From: Saccoglossus kowalevskii
Lineage: Eukaryota > Hemichordata > Enteropneusta > Harrimaniidae
Length of the DNA stretch: 64,000 nucleotides
NCBI RefSeq assembly: GCF_000003605.2
Contig: NW_003119425.1
Span: forward strand, 544,289 to 608,288
Direction: 5' to 3'
The notes under the pieces are model-generated. The model saw only the letters and a list, made by a program, of their open reading frames with translations. It was not told the origin of the DNA and made no database searches. The position numbers and the translations under genes were made by a program. Positions 1-12,506 of this stretch are shown piece after piece (position 1 is the stretch's first letter; every line of letters starts with the position of its first letter).

Positions 1-143
1 GCAATTCTTCATTGTATTGCATTGTAATTGAGTTTAATTAAACTCCAATTAAAACGCAACCCTATATAGGAACGCGTTTTAATCGAGTTCATATCGCAAC
101 TATATTAAAAGTTAATTCAACTATATTAAAAGTTAATCCAATG
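1..143. repeat. Inverted-repeat copy 1 (MITE-like or TIR), clipped by window edge
   Basis: This stretch is nearly identical, in reverse complement, to 21414-21557. It contains an inner palindrome whose arms are AACTCCAATTAAAACGC and its near complement, separated by a short TATA-rich loop. After it come two tandem 21-bp units (98-118 and 119-139) reading AACTATATTAAAAGTTAAT plus two variable bases. Homology stops right after CCAATG at about 143, so that end is well defined, while the other end runs off the window. The structure fits a short non-autonomous DNA element or the terminal repeat of a larger one; it has no coding capacity. Confidence 0.8.
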
Positions 144-3100
144 AAGTCCTCGGAACATATAGCAATACAAGTATGTGTGTGTGTTCGCATCTGTAGATGC
201 CCACTACTCCATTACAATCATTCACGATCTATTCAGTATATATCTAAATAAGGGCGCCACTTTCCAATGCATTTTTGTCGATGTGACCAAACATTGTGTA
301 ATAATCCCAACATATACTGACATTATTCAGAGTTTCCATTTACAGCTGAATTCCCGTTTTTTTTTTTTCATCACAATTTAAAACATACGTTTCAAATAAA
401 AACAGATGTTTCCCCAGTCTTTGTTGTATACATTATATGATGTGACCAGGTCAATTGGAGAACCAATTTACTCACACAATATTGCGGATTCAAAGTTGTC
501 CCTAAAAATTCAAAAATATAAATAATTTGTACACTGTAATATGAATGGCTTTCAGGTGCGTTGAAGTAAAACAACACCTGGTTCTGGCAGATGATAATCA
601 ATTTTAATTTCAGTAATTAATTTTGCCATCAATTATAGACCATCCAAACAGTCGTAACCTGTGTCTAAAGACAGGATGATTCGGTTTGAACCCAACTAAG
701 TGATATCACTAATACATGCCACCATTTTTATATGTTTAATTATTTTTGGGACAGTCCCACCGGACAGTTTCATAATAAATACATACATGCTATAGATAGC
801 TGTATTTCATTAATGTAAGTACTTTGTAATTAACAGGATGACATGGAGAATTACTTACAGTCAGTCTGTCTACCTACCCAACGATCATACAACATTACTT
901 AAATCAATCGAAGCATTACTAATTTCGTAACACAGATTAGCGTGTGTGCCATGTCTCCTTTCTTTGAATAACATGATATAACAAATGATGGGGCGATCCA
1001 CATGGTGTCTTAATCCTAGCCAGACCTAGGGTAATATAATAATATTAAACTCAATTATAGCGTTATTAATTTGTCTCACCGATTAGTCTGTGGGATGTGT
1101 ACATACATGTTTTGTTCAAATGATAGAACAACAAACGGCGCTATGCACATCCTGTTTTCATCTCTGGTTTGCCAATCTGCGTCACCACTGATAAATTTTA
1201 TATTTTTTTTTTCTTATTCAACCACATTGAATTGCAATATTATGAAGGAGTGTGATTTTATCAGAGCTAATAAGAGTGGTTTCTTTAAAAAAATAACCTA
1301 AATTCCATTGAATTCAACAAACCCTAAACGTAGCACAATGGCGCGTATTTCTTAAAATGGCAGTTTTAATAATAAACTGAAATATTAAAAAAAATTATAG
1401 TGGAGAGTAGTGTAATGGAAGTTGTAACTACGACAAAAATACACACATAAACCTGCACAGAATACGCTAATGAAACGCCCAGTGCTTAACACATTAATAT
1501 CCTTTCAAATGAACTCTTAATGTTGTCTTATTATCCGAAAATGGATATGAGCACTCTCGTATTTAACAACTAATCGATTCGTTTAACTTAATCTTCACTT
1601 CCGATGACAGCTGCTTTCGAAGCACATCAACGCGCCCAGACGTTTCTAAGGTATTTCCCAAGGTCAATGACGAAAAAAATAAGACAATACTTCTAAATGA
1701 GCGGCCCACTTTGCCAGTGGTCCGTTTCGTACCCACACAATGACAGACGATTGCACACATGGAAATTGCCAGCGTAAAATTATGATAATTTCTGGAAAGT
1801 CGGTGTGGCGTCACACGTGTGCACGTGCACAAACATAAAAATGAGTCTCAACACTGCACAACTGTCCCAACAAGTCGATACGAACTCATTTTTTGACGCT
1901 GCTTTTCAATGATATAAAACTAATATTTTAAATATCCACGGTGTTCCAGGACAAACAATATATGAGCTGAACCGAGTCAATTTGTTTATATTTACAATTT
2001 CAGAACGTTGGGCTAATGCTTTGTATTCAGTAGTATCATTCTTTCAGTGATCTCGGATTAACTTGCCAAAACAACGGTTATTCGTGAGAACTATCGAACC
2101 TGGAAATGGGATTTCCAGACTTTGTCTCATACTAACGGTGGAGAAACTAGCCGGGACACGCGATCGCTCTCGCAAACGCTGGCACTCTTTGACACGTAAT
2201 GGACACGCCCAGCAATACACTCGTGCGTAGCATGTGATTGGTAGATCGTTAACGTCGCGCTATTAAACGCATCAAGTCTATGCGTTATAACAGCTGAGAC
2301 ATTATTTATTGCTTGGGTCGATTACAATATTAAATAAAATTGAAGAACACAAATTGCGTTGAATATTGTTACGAAAATACGGGGCGGGGCAGATGAAACA
2401 GACGGCACCTCATATGAACTCATACTTGTTAAAGTAGATTCCAAGGACAACTCGCGGTTGTCAGTTTGTGTTTTGTAGAAGAAGAAAAAAAAACGAAAAT
2501 AGTGACATCGAGCGAAATGAGCAATACCTTTTGTCACTGTTTGAGAAGTTACAGTGGAGTTAAACTATGCGATTCTTACAGGTGTTTGGTGTTGAACTGA
2601 AAATTAATGTTGTGTTTTCTTACGATGTTTAATACATAGAAATGTTTGAGACCCGCCTGTTTCCTCAGGCCCCTAGGCGGAAACTAGTTTCTTGTTCCTA
2701 ATGACCGCAGCGACACATTCACTCAATTTAGTTATGTCTCCTGCAAGATGAACAAATGTACAAGATAACAATACGAACAGGAAATACGTTCCATTTACAT
2801 TCGCAATATGTTTAGGTAAAATATAACAAACTACTAATCACACGGGCAGTGTGTGTGTGTTTATGGTAGAATTCTGCGTATACAAATCTGATAATAAGCA
2901 AACAAATTATATGAATATGTACATGTGATGTTAATTCAAACACTACTCGTCATTTTGTTTGATACAGAATGAATACAAACTGACAGGTACATCCTTACGC
3001 CATAGGGATATGCGTACAAACGTAGCCTTGACACAGTTACATAAAAAAAAACGTGAAATTTAGTTTCTTTCAACGCTTCCCCGTTCATAGGAGCACAGAT

Positions 3101-6100
3101 TGGTTTTAATCTGTCTTTCAAAATGGGTGGGTGATCAGAAAGTGAGATTAGGGTGTCCCGGTATGTATCTTGTTGGGCTTCGTGAAATTCATCATTGTGT
3201 TTTTGCGTCGATAACACTCAGCGGACTTCTCATATGCATAACAACATTTAATATCGACGAGGAATTTTAATAATAAAAAAACATGATATCAAGATAACAA
3301 GATTAATCGATAGGGATATTTTTTCACAGTCTGTATGGAAATAATCCCTCCATTCTTCGATTTGGGTTCAAGGGTCAATTTTTCCAGATAGAGAATGATT
3401 GACAAATGTTGATATCATAATTATGTTTATAAACGTAGTGTGCCACTCAGCTGCTTTGAATGTTAGGACTTTTGTTGTCGATTTCTGTACTGGCAAAGAT
3501 TCCATTTGTGTTAACAGGTTTATTTTATCATTCTTAACAAATTTATCGTATTCTATGTTATACCTGTGTGGTATTATCAGATAGAGAATGTTTTGCTATG
3601 TAATACGTCACTCAGAATACGTCTACGTCATCAGTGACGACAACGACATCAAGAAGAGGAGGTCGCGAACAAAATAATAGTCATCTTACTATCTATACTG
3701 CAATCCTACGCTAAGAGGTCATATAAGAACGTCATACGAAAACGCGGTCTTCTGATGTAGGAAGGGGCTGCGCTTGCGCCGGGTTTTCAGCGTTCTATAA
3801 TATGTAGAATGCCATGGTGATCTAGTAGTTTAAATACCCGCAGTAATACGTTGTCATAACAACCAAGGTTTCGGTCTAGAAAACTCATACTCCCGCCCAC
3901 CCTCATTTAAGCAAGAATCGTCACGGTTGATCAAATTCAGCTGGCAGTTTTGTCTCTTTGATTTTTGTAAACCTATCAAAAACAGCTTTTCGACGTACAG
4001 AATTTATGCGTTGGGTTTTAGTCGAGCAATGACTGTTTCTAATTAAACACATGCACGGCACAATTCAGCTAACGCGAGTGAGCTATTATTAATTAATATT
4101 AGAGTATTGCACAATTTTTATCGATAATGAACTGAGATTATCCACCATAAATAGCAGCACTCGAAACGGGGATTGTCGTCTGGATCAGAGGTTTAGTTTG
4201 AATACAAAATACGTGAAGAAGATACGAAGCTGACTCAATCTCTCTCGAGTTTTGAGGTTTGAAATATGATGAAGATATTATTCCGTGGATGTAAATTGTA
4301 GAACATTGCTTCATATACCACGCGCAATGGGTAGAATGAGAAACACGTCTCAGAAAGTGTTTTATTTTATTCCTATGGGGTTTCTTGTTAAATATGTGAT
4401 GATTTCTACGCAACTGCATTGTATACTTGTGCATACAAATAAACAGGTGTTAATGATATATACGAAGAATACCTTTGTCTGGTGGGTGCCGATGGGATTA
4501 TGAGAACGCGTTATAAATAGAAGAGTAAGTGTAATACGTGTGCAGAATACTCATATCAGTAAAAACAAAGAAAACAAACAGATCATGACTCCTCGTTCGA
4601 GGTAATATAATATATTTTGACGTTGTCCCTGGCTTTGTATAACGAACTAGTAATACTACTACTACTAATAATAATAATAAACACATTTTGCGCCGGAATC
4701 CAATTCCGATTTCTTAGAATGTCATTAGTCTTTGAATAGTGACGTTACTGAATGATATACGCTTGTTTCTAAGGAAGTATGGTTGCCTGAAACGTCTGGG
4801 TAACGGATGCACTTGCAGAAGCGTTCGGTGATGAATGTAATATATAATTCGAAACATGGCGAAATCGGCTAAACCACATGCCCAATCAAGCTCCGCATCG
4901 ATATCAATTAAGAGCGACAACTAAATATATATATGTAATATATATATATGTAGTGTGTTGTTTTGAACGAGCGTATAGTCGTGCGGCTCAGGTTCGTTTA
5001 TTTATATATTCATTTGGTCATTTGTTAGTTCGCGCTTAATACATCGAATTCGGTATATGTGGCAAATTGGGTGAGTGACATGTAGATCATCACCATAAAA
5101 CGTCGTATATTAATCGTAAGGTAGGTAATTACTTTAATAGAAGTCATATAAATACTATGCGTCCCGAACGACGTACTGGATCAGTCGTAAGGTTCTCATT
5201 AAACGCAAGGTTCCCATATTGGATAGAAGAAATTACATGTTGAGCTCATAGGTTCATCCTGTAAATTCACGTACGGGATCACAATTGAACAACCACCCAT
5301 CAAATAGTGAGGAATCGACATAAACATAGATCTGATAACAGAAATGATACAATAGTCAGAAACTGACAACGCGGACGAACGTCATACTGTTGATAAAATG
5401 ATGTGCCATTTCCTTTTTTCGAATCATCATGTTTTTGTTATTTTTGTTTTTCATTTTAGCAGGTATATGTTTGGCGACAGATCTTAAGAGAAGCCGAGTA
5501 GGCGCCGCTTTTGTGATAGTGTATACGTGAAGGTCCAGCGCACTATTAAGTGAAATATTGATATATAAAGACAGATAGAATATATGTTACAGCGAAATCT
5601 TAACATAATCCCATTTAAATTTTCAATATTATCCGCGCACACATACTGAATGCGTCACTGTCAGTAAACGGTATATGCTCAAAAGAATCGAGTGAGTAAA
5701 TTCGTGTTTTTTTTCATTTGAATAACCACTGTAAAACATTTATTTTGGCAAAAATTAGGTATCGTTGACGTCACACCACGGTTCCAAACATTTGTTTTTC
5801 TTGTATCTGTATTTTGACTTGATTAATATTCAATCTAGCATATGTCGATTTGTAACCCAGGCGGACGCATAAGTAAATATTAGAGTTGTCAACTACGTTG
5901 TCTTGAAATGGAACGTTTCACTTTATCAACAGCAATCTACCTTCGCAATCTCTAAGGACTCATTCATCTCAAAACCACAAATGACTGTTCTGCAATAATA
6001 CATACGGTCATCTTTCGTTCATTTAAACACATTCGGGAACTAAAATCTTATTTCGTCAAATATGGTAAATATTGATAACAAATAATTGAACCCGTGCGTA

Positions 6101-9100
6101 AATAATAATTGATCTGCATCTGTCTGTGCGTCTTACCGTTCTACTGAATCATTCAAGTTGAAATGTTTCATTCTAATTTAGAATGAAACAAACTATTCAA
6201 GATTAATATTACCTATCAACAAAGATATCGACACACACCACGGGCGCCACAGAGTCTGTGCTGATTATTCACAATAATCTCCAGATTTTAATATATTTAA
6301 TGTTAATTCTTCCCCAATGTCACGATTAGGACAAAATCATACACGAGACCACCGTTCGAAGAGGTAAACTGAAAATCAGGCTATATTAAAAAAAAAAAAC
6401 AATAAAAGATTGCAGTTGTAATATATCTTAGTCACATTTCATTGTATTGTATCACGTGGGTGGAGATGGCACCGTGACGAACGCGCCCGTCAAACTATCG
6501 ATGCGCACGTGTGAATATAAAATGTACATGTAACATACGAGAACAGGGACAGTTTCGCGTTAACGAGTTTGTCGATCTAATATATAAACATAGTAAGTAA
6601 ATCGATTTACCCAACTTAAAGCCCAATTAATGCCAGTTATTTCTAATACATCAGACTGTATATGTTATTACTAAAATCTCGCAAGCTCTTGAACAAATTC
6701 TCGCGGGACTATTGTTGTAATGATATAATTCAATCCCACAGGATGACTGGATCACCTCAACCAAAAAAGGTAAAAATTCCGAGAGGCCTCAGCCCTCTAA
6801 CATGAATTAATATTATTGAAATAGACGAATCTACATCCATGTGATAACTGCCATGCTATTATATTACATTTGATTATGTGCCATTTGAAATCGGGGGAAT
6901 TGAACCATAGTCCCACACGTACACAACATCCCAGGATTTCACCGACGAATAAAAGGAGATGTCACACTGCTTAAAGCGATTCCATGAAGAAACAAAACTG
7001 TTCCAGAAATGCGATCAATAACATGACGCCATGTGCATTATACATGTTCTGTTGTAAATACGTAATATTTAGTAAGGCGAAATTGCGTATATACAAATTC
7101 ACCATTGAGAAACCTTTCAAGTAAATGACTGTCGCAAGGTATCTTTCATCAGAAATATTTTCACTTGTACAGTGTATACACACGCACCCACTCACGATAT
7201 TTATATAGTTCACTCAGTACTACCAAGTTATAGAATCTCGGAAAGAATTGGGGTTCCATTTGGGTTGATGATACCGTTAATTACAATTCTACGGCCAAAT
7301 TTCCTGTTTTTTGACAGTTTGTGTTATAGGATTTCATCAGGGGATTTACTAGAATTAGAACAATCCTTCAGCTAACTTGACGTGGCCAATGACAATATGT
7401 TATCGAATCTTCACAATCATGAACGCATGTAGATGGATCACAGATTTTGCTATTCCAATTGGCGTGGTGTGTCTACTCAAAAAAAGATTCGACAACGATT
7501 TGTTAAATTTAGAGATATATTTCGTATGACCTTATAGAAGACAATGTTCAAATAAGTTGTGCTGAAACATGGCGATCCACAACACGCATATTGCGAAATA
7601 CATGCTTTGTTCTCGAATGCACTGAATGGTGGGCTCATCCGGGGCACATATATACACACACACACATCTGGGAATACAAGTGAATATCGAAAGTTGCAAT
7701 ACGATAGAATTATGGGTATAATATCACAGTGTCTTGAGTAGTCGACCTTGGTATTGAATGTATAATACTTTGCCATATAATTGAATAATGGAGAAGATTT
7801 CTTTATATTCATAAAGGAAACACGTTTGTGTTTCATGATGATTGGTTATCTGCATATATATACAATATTTAAAAGGTAACTACGTGAATTAACGAATGGC
7901 TTTATTGCGTAGCGTATTGAGTACAACGTTAGAAACAATACCACTACCAGTACATATTTTCCCCAAACGACAATGATGTTTATGTTTGATTCAGAATCAA
8001 AAGAATGGAACAGACTAATTAAATGTGTTTTTGATCACATCATGAGTGACCTTTAAACCATTTTTGAATTTCATTGACATAAACACAGCTCCACAAATCG
8101 AAATAATGTCAACTGTCCCGTACCCCCCAAAGATTGGACTTCATTAAAAAAAAGGAAAAAACCTAAGTCCACTTTATCCGATATGATTTTTTGTACACTG
8201 TTCCTTGACATTATGTAACCTGTTATATGAAAAAGTGGGCGAGATGGCGCGACAAAATGAAACACTGTTTGCTGGGGCAAAAACAAGTCACGGTGTTCTC
8301 TCGCTTTTAGCGTTATATCAGCGGCCATTTGTTCTTGTAGTGTTCTGAAACATGAAATATCACCATGTATTTAGACTGAACTTGTATGAATAGAGTAAGA
8401 GACTACATACAGGGGGATAAAAAAAACGTGTTTATGTTGAGAGAAATACCATGTATATATATACCATAAACAGTTTGCGCGCAGCTGTGGATACCCGGGC
8501 GTAATTTAAATTTGGGTAGATTGAAAAAGCGTGTATTTACGGGAAATGAAATGTTATTATATACTTATATTAGTATATTAATTTATCGTTTCGCTCCAGA
8601 AAGAAAATATTGCCACGTTATTAGTTTAAGTTAAAACAGTCAAATCTGACATACTCCGATAGTTTATAACAAAAACACACATTAATTGTAATAGTTTATT
8701 ATCGAAGGTATTATCTAACCGGCGTGAGCGTTCACTTCACGTCACTGGTCTATGGGGACTATTTTGATTTATGCCCGCGGCAGATCACAGTGCGAACTGC
8801 AATTACAAGGAAATGTATAAACCAATTATTTTTTCCAAACTATTTCCGCATTTAAAATTTTGATTAAAATGGTGACATTTCGATCTTCAAGTTTTTTACC
8901 TGAACGGAATGTGCCGATTAAATGCGTCCATAAATTATTTAGACATTTAATTTGAATTTGGATTTTGACCTCCGCCCCGCTTGTAATTTGTCGCCCCCGG
9001 GGACTAGCCATGCTGATGTCAGGAAATTAGCATAGTGGCGGGCTATATGACGTTGAATTGATGTTATTATTGGTAGATAACGAGGAGACAAAAAATGTTT

Positions 9101-10827
9101 TGACTCGTGACAAGCAAATTAAGTTAGTGTTTCCAAACAATGAAGCAACGCACAGCTGTGTATCTACTACAGAAGAATTGGTCTATTATTTTGTATTTAT
9201 TTATTATTTTGCGCAGAAATTGCGAATTTCTATCAATTCAAATTAAGCCGGAAACATGCTCGACTGGCCGTCTGCGTCAAGCAAGTTCTCAAGTTGTTTA
9301 CGCATGTGGTCTTCGTGCATAAGCATTGCGTTCAACTCATAATTATATAAACCAAGCTAGCCATGCATATATCGTTCAAGTAATATTGGAGGATTTGGAA
9401 CTTACGACACTAAATTTCAGTATCATATATAAATTAATTGGTACATAAAAAATTACCAGAGGGCGGTCATATCAAATTAAATGCGCATTCCTGCATGGTG
9501 AGAACTGCTCTCATTTTGAACTCCGTCAGCGATAAACATAATATGCACTTACGAATGTGTATATGACGTCACTGTTTTCAGTAGATATATCGCATTCGAA
9601 GTACAATTACCGGTTATATTAGGTGATTATTTTTGTTTTCTGTTTCTTTTTTTTATTTTTTATTTTTGCAGTAGATATATTCGTAAATATGTACAGTTTT
9701 TATTATAATAGCTACCTTCTCTTGATTTTTCAATGTTTTCGTGCAACTACATGTGACGTTAGCTAGTGTGTCCCATGCTGGTAATCGCGATAATACAGTG
9801 CGAAACCATCCTTTCTTTGAAATGTACATCATGGACGCTTATCTGACATCATCCAATAAACTACAAGGACACAGTTACAGAGGGTAATTAAACTGAATAA
9901 ATGCAAACTGTTAAAGGGACGCGCCGTCACACAATAGTGAGTTTGGGATCACCCTAACACGATATTGTGTTTCGCTGGTTATCAGACAACCAGTACGTGA
10001 GTGATCGAACGGCGCACCACGCTTCTTAGAAGATACAATGCAGCTAAGGGGGTAATACGCACACAATGTGTGTTTTATTTCAATCGGATCCGTTAAGGGA
10101 AGCAGTATGCGAAAAGGGACGTCGACCGTCAGTGTTTGAAATGCTGCTGATTTGTATTGTAATAACACAATTGATGTGACGATAACAAACATAATAGACC
10201 TTTTCTATCATACGTAAATGCGAATTAACTGAAAAGTGACCGAAATCATTGAACAGGGATGTTATCGGTTCAATTAATGAAACCCGGGCTTCACGCGAAA
10301 ACGCAGGCAGGATTATTATAAACGAAATTTAGGCATATCATAATTATATATGGTTTGGGGTGTGCAGTGACGCCGATGTATATGCATGCCGTGAGCGCGG
10401 GTGGGGGTATTATACATAACCAGTTCACCGGATCGGCCTTTCTCTCAGGCTTCCATTTATGTTTTTTTTGCGGTTCCTGTTACGATCGCCTGAATAGCAG
10501 CAGTAGATTTAGACGTTGTAACATTGTGGGTGATAAAAAAAAATCTCAGATATAATAGGCCACTATCATTACTATGCTACAATACTTATTTAAAGTGCAA
10601 CGTATGTCGAAAGCATGGAACTGCCTATTTACGCCACCGTTCCGCCTCATTTGATGTTCGCCGCCCGACGATAACCAGCGCATACGAAAATAGCTGTATT
10701 ACCGTATTAGACATATATAATAGAGTGAATATTACGATGATATATAATAAAAAAGGGGTATTGATGGATTTTTTTTGAAAGATAGGTGATCAGTCATAAG
10801 AGCTGAACTGATGACTGGATCACCGAT
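144..10827 (-). other. Inferred first intron of the GluN1-like gene; no other gene seen
   Basis: The exon at 10834-11316 ends in a donor and is read leftwards, so everything to the left edge is expected to be intron unless an unrecognised exon lies in it. I looked on the minus strand for the next receptor segment (the part matching TVPPYSHQ and beyond in GluN1) and did not find it. Short open frames here are AT-rich, lack domain resemblance and appear on both strands. A CpG-richer patch at about 2140-2270 could be regulatory, but nothing shows it directly. TA-rich runs occur at 4924-4951. The call depends on the gene model. Confidence 0.5.
6164..6190. repeat. Perfect short palindrome
   Basis: Two 13-base arms, TGTTTCATTCTAA and its exact complement, surround a single T. 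It could form a small hairpin or cruciform. No terminal repeat or target duplication is visible, so it may be chance or a short foldback remnant inside the presumed intron. Confidence 0.5.
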
Positions 10828-10833
10828 ACTTAC
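10828..10833 (-). promoter_or_regulatory. Splice donor of the GluN1-like first coding exon
   Basis: On the minus strand the bases after codon CGA (Arg161) read GTAAGT, the consensus 5' splice site. The cut falls between codons (phase 0). In vertebrate GluN1 the matching place is the Arg just before the TVPPYSHQ segment, which agrees with the exon ending here. Past this point the open frame turns into low-quality sequence including a run of A, as expected of an intron. Confidence 0.75.
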
Positions 10834-11316
10834 TCGGTATACATTGCTGCTTAACACTCCCATATTGGCGGATAAAATAGGCACAGTGAGATACCTGGAG
10901 ACAAGTGAAATAAGACGATTAGCGATATATGAATCCCTATACTCTTCTCCGTCAATGGCTGCAATTATCGACGTAACTCCCATTGGAAGAAGCATGTTGC
11001 ACACATTTTTGACAATATCTATATGTTCGCTGGCATTGACGTAGGTCGCCGAGAGCTGCACAGAAATCAAGGAAGAAAAATTGGAAGTCGCCTCCCATTC
11101 GGCGAGACGTTGGCGTATTATCTCCTCGTGCCGGTTGTTGGTTACAATAGCACCAAGCCGTATCGTGTCTTTCCATGTGTCATTGGCCTCCACCAGATTG
11201 GCACGTTGGCCCGTCTGCGATGATGTGGCCAGCGCCAATGAAGCAATCTGCCCGATAACGAGCAATAGGAACAGAACTCGGTGGCCGTGTTCTCTCCCAT
11301 CAGTAGTCCGCTCCAT
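10834..11316 (-). CDS. GRIN1-like: NMDA-type glutamate receptor subunit (GluN1-like), first coding exon, partial
   Basis: This exon encodes 161 residues: the N-terminus and first half of the extracellular amino-terminal domain of an NMDA receptor subunit, a glutamate/glycine-gated cation channel of the neuronal plasma membrane. The start is ATG at 11316; the frame is also open upstream, but only a TTG lies there. Residues 14-30 form a hydrophobic signal-peptide core. Residues 53-71 (LGAIVTNNRHEEIIRQRL) align with the GluN1 segment IGAVLSTKKHEQIFREAV. Residues 86-110 (VQLSATYV...VCNMLL) align with IQLNATSV...VCEDLI and include Cys106, equivalent to the conserved domain cysteine. Residues 143-150 (LTVPILSA) match the IPVLGL strand. 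Three N-glycosylation sequons are visible at Asn45, Asn79 and Asn94. The segment before the donor is shorter than in vertebrate GluN1 and the match is recalled, not computed, so a divergent paralogue of the GluN1 branch is possible. The other exons lie left of the window. Confidence 0.8.
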
Positions 11317-11640
11317 AGTTTCACGGTGACGAGAAGACAAGTTCCGGTACTGGCCACAACGCAGCGCTTTTCTTCCGGAGACACATATACATTCGGCAGT
11401 CCTACGGTGGAATCGAGCTCACCTGCGGCAGTAGTAGCGACACACTCGCACAAAAGAGCAAACACGGGAAGTTAGAAGCCGCATCACTGAACGGTGGAAG
11501 GTTTCCATTGGAAATCTGTAATAAAGAGAACGAACCATTTAAGTAAGTAGGGGTGGCCGACCGGAAATCACAGGGGGACGATTTTGGATTGATCATTAAA
11601 AACAGAATTTGAATCATGCCCGCCAGCTCGGTATCACGTT
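11317..11640 (-). promoter_or_regulatory. Probable 5' untranslated and upstream region of the GluN1-like gene
   Basis: This stretch directly upstream of the ATG is richer in G+C and CpG than most of the window and carries several overlapping short open frames on both strands with no domain resemblance. That pattern fits a 5' leader and proximal promoter, or an upstream non-coding exon. No TATA box at a convincing distance and no defined transcription start can be read from sequence. Confidence 0.35.
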
Positions 11641-11651
11641 TTCACTGCGGA

Positions 11652-11911
11652 TTACGTTGTATTTTCTAAATCCATCACTATACTACACAGAGGTAATGAC
11701 GTCCTATGGGACTGTATTATTTGATACACAATCGCTTTGATGCCCGGACACATTTCATGATCCCGCAGTGCATTTGCAAGCTCATCTCGCCGATTCCAAA
11801 CCGAAAGAATGCTTATGTAGGAAGAAATAACAGTAGATTTTATTAATTCTTCAGTTATTTTTTTCCGTCGTGGATTCATTTCTATGAGATTTAGTATCAC
11901 ATTATACATAA
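11652..11911 (-). other. Coding-like stretch of unknown nature
   Basis: On the minus strand an open frame runs from just after the AAAT microsatellite to a stop at 11652. From its third methionine it reads MNPRRKKITEELIKSTVISS, followed by a mixed hydrophilic segment containing VWNRRDELANALRDHEMCPG. Composition is more protein-like than neighbouring open frames and it is on the same strand as the receptor exon. I do not recognise a family. Upstream it merges into the AAAT repeat and an assembly gap, so any true start or acceptor is hidden. It could be an exon, a relic, or a chance frame. Confidence 0.2.
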
Positions 11912-11969
11912 ATGCCTCGATCATGTACAAAATGACATGAATTGTAAAAACGATAAAATTTAAAAATGT

Positions 11970-12506
<537 letters not shown>

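Noticed and set aside
10732-10827. Continuation of the receptor frame past the donor
   Set aside because: The frame stays open by chance; a consensus GTAAGT precedes it and the residues no longer resemble the receptor family.
11317-11340. Eight extra N-terminal residues for the receptor exon
   Set aside because: They begin at TTG; the first ATG in frame is at 11316 and gives a normal signal peptide.
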